DNA of 33,609 nt. Source: Acidobacteriaceae bacterium. Lineage in GTDB: Bacteria; Acidobacteriota; Terriglobia; Terriglobales; Acidobacteriaceae. The first letter of the stretch is position 1. Every line of letters starts with the position of its first letter. The notes beneath the pieces were generated by a model that saw only the letters and a program-made list of their open reading frames with translations, was not told where the DNA came from and searched no databases. The DNA lies in assembly GCA_025462925.1 (NCBI GenBank), contig JAOAPL010000080.1:1-33609 (forward strand). Direction: 5' to 3'. Positions 33,036 to 33,609 of this stretch are shown piece by piece. Made by a program: the position numbers and the translations under genes.

Positions 33036-33609
33036 GATGGATTTCCTGCTCTTGATGCGGATACGATTTCTTTCTATGAAGCGAGTGGCGCTGTCCTTAG
33101 ATTTAGACAGCGGTTAGGCCACCCCAGGGTTGCGGGAAAGGGCAAGTGTGGCCAGCGTTCAGCCACACCGAAGGAGAATAATCGCTTCATCCTATCATTG
33201 CAACGATTTCATCAGAATAATTGTAGTCATGTTAAAGCACGTCCATGAATACATTAGAGTTTTCAAACTCCTGACTTATACGTGTGCCTCAGCCATTCAC
33301 TGCACGAGGCCGGCAAAATAAATATTGAGCAACAAATTGCCCTCTGTTCTATAGACCTTGCTGAAAACAAAGTCGTATGCTTTTGATGGTCGCATCGTCT
33401 CCAGGAAAATTTCCATGCTTCTCCGCGGTGGACCGATAGCCATCATCCGGCGTCTTAGCTGTCGGTGAAAGGACTCGCACGAACTTCGTCGCCGTAGCGG
33501 GAGGTGCTACCGCGAACTGAGTGCGCGCTTGTCCCACGCTGGGATAGTCTGCCGCTGTGAAAACACCGGTCTGACTAAAAAACCTGTCCATCCCGAGGAT
33601 CGGCATGTC
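33036..33609. other. Upstream region of the catalase/LodA-like gene
   Basis: No gene is supported. Short frames, including one at 33349-33606 on the minus strand, are unrecognised and low in coding character. The promoter of the oxidase operon should lie here, but I could not pick a convincing site. Confidence 0.5.

Noticed and set aside
1-33609. CRISPR array, integrase or transposase
   Set aside because: No regularly spaced repeats and no recombinase or DDE-transposase motifs were seen in any frame.

Overview
This window is a bacterial chromosome segment of mid-range GC that carries a dense anti-phage defence island of about 24 kb. It lies between a small left block (a DUF302 protein and an HD-domain protein) and a right block of DNA repair and oxidase genes. 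The organism cannot be named from sequence alone. Gene style, GC and the fused catalase/LodA-like oxidase suggest a soil bacterium; Acidobacteriota is my guess, with low confidence. No rRNA, intact tRNA, integrase, transposase or CRISPR array was seen.

Left edge (1-2353): end of a DUF302 gene, an HD-domain hydrolase, and then a scarred integration zone. The zone has a tRNA-Asp-like 5' half on the minus strand (1364-1392, inside a 41-bp block), a short gene cut off by a tRNA-Lys-like 3' half at 2013-2058, and short arm-type repeats. The 41-bp block recurs exactly at 7666-7706, so the 6.3 kb between the copies looks like one inserted cassette.

Ubiquitin-like cassette (2354-7582): two divergent operons share a 126-bp promoter region. 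The rightward operon encodes a single ubiquitin-like protein with a GGG tail plus 8 extra residues, an E2-like protein, a JAMM peptidase and an E1-like ThiF protein. This is a Bil/Bub-like bacterial ubiquitin-like conjugation system. The leftward operon encodes a ribbon-helix-helix protein, a GNAT-like protein, an XRE-family regulator and an ImmA/IrrE-type metallopeptidase. Both promoters are near consensus and both are overlapped by inverted repeats, which suggests tight self-regulation.

Restriction and CBASS block (8347-19380, all rightward): hsdR-hsdM-hsdS of a type I restriction-modification system is followed closely by an XRE regulator and a HEAGH metallopeptidase (CapH/CapP-like). A HORMA/TRIP13 (type III-like) CBASS operon comes next: CD-NTase, HORMA, TRIP13, a predicted SLOG plus TIR/deoxyribosyltransferase-like effector, a DEDDh exonuclease (Cap18-like) and a gamma-glutamylcyclotransferase-fold protein. 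Palindromes built from CACTG/CAGTG half-sites sit at the putative capH and CBASS promoters.

Qat block (20180-25129, leftward): qatA-qatB-qatC-qatD, each stop overlapping the next start. Between CBASS and Qat lies a frameshifted gene remnant (19513-20035).

Right block (26105 onward): DNA polymerase IV diverges from an SRAP/YedK abasic-site protein. Then come, on the minus strand, a DNA/RNA non-specific endonuclease-like protein, a LodB-like flavoprotein and a 991-residue fusion of a catalase-like domain with a LodA-type quinone-cofactor oxidase. An imperfect copy of the 2129-2173 repeat at 26026-26072 marks a plausible right edge of the island.
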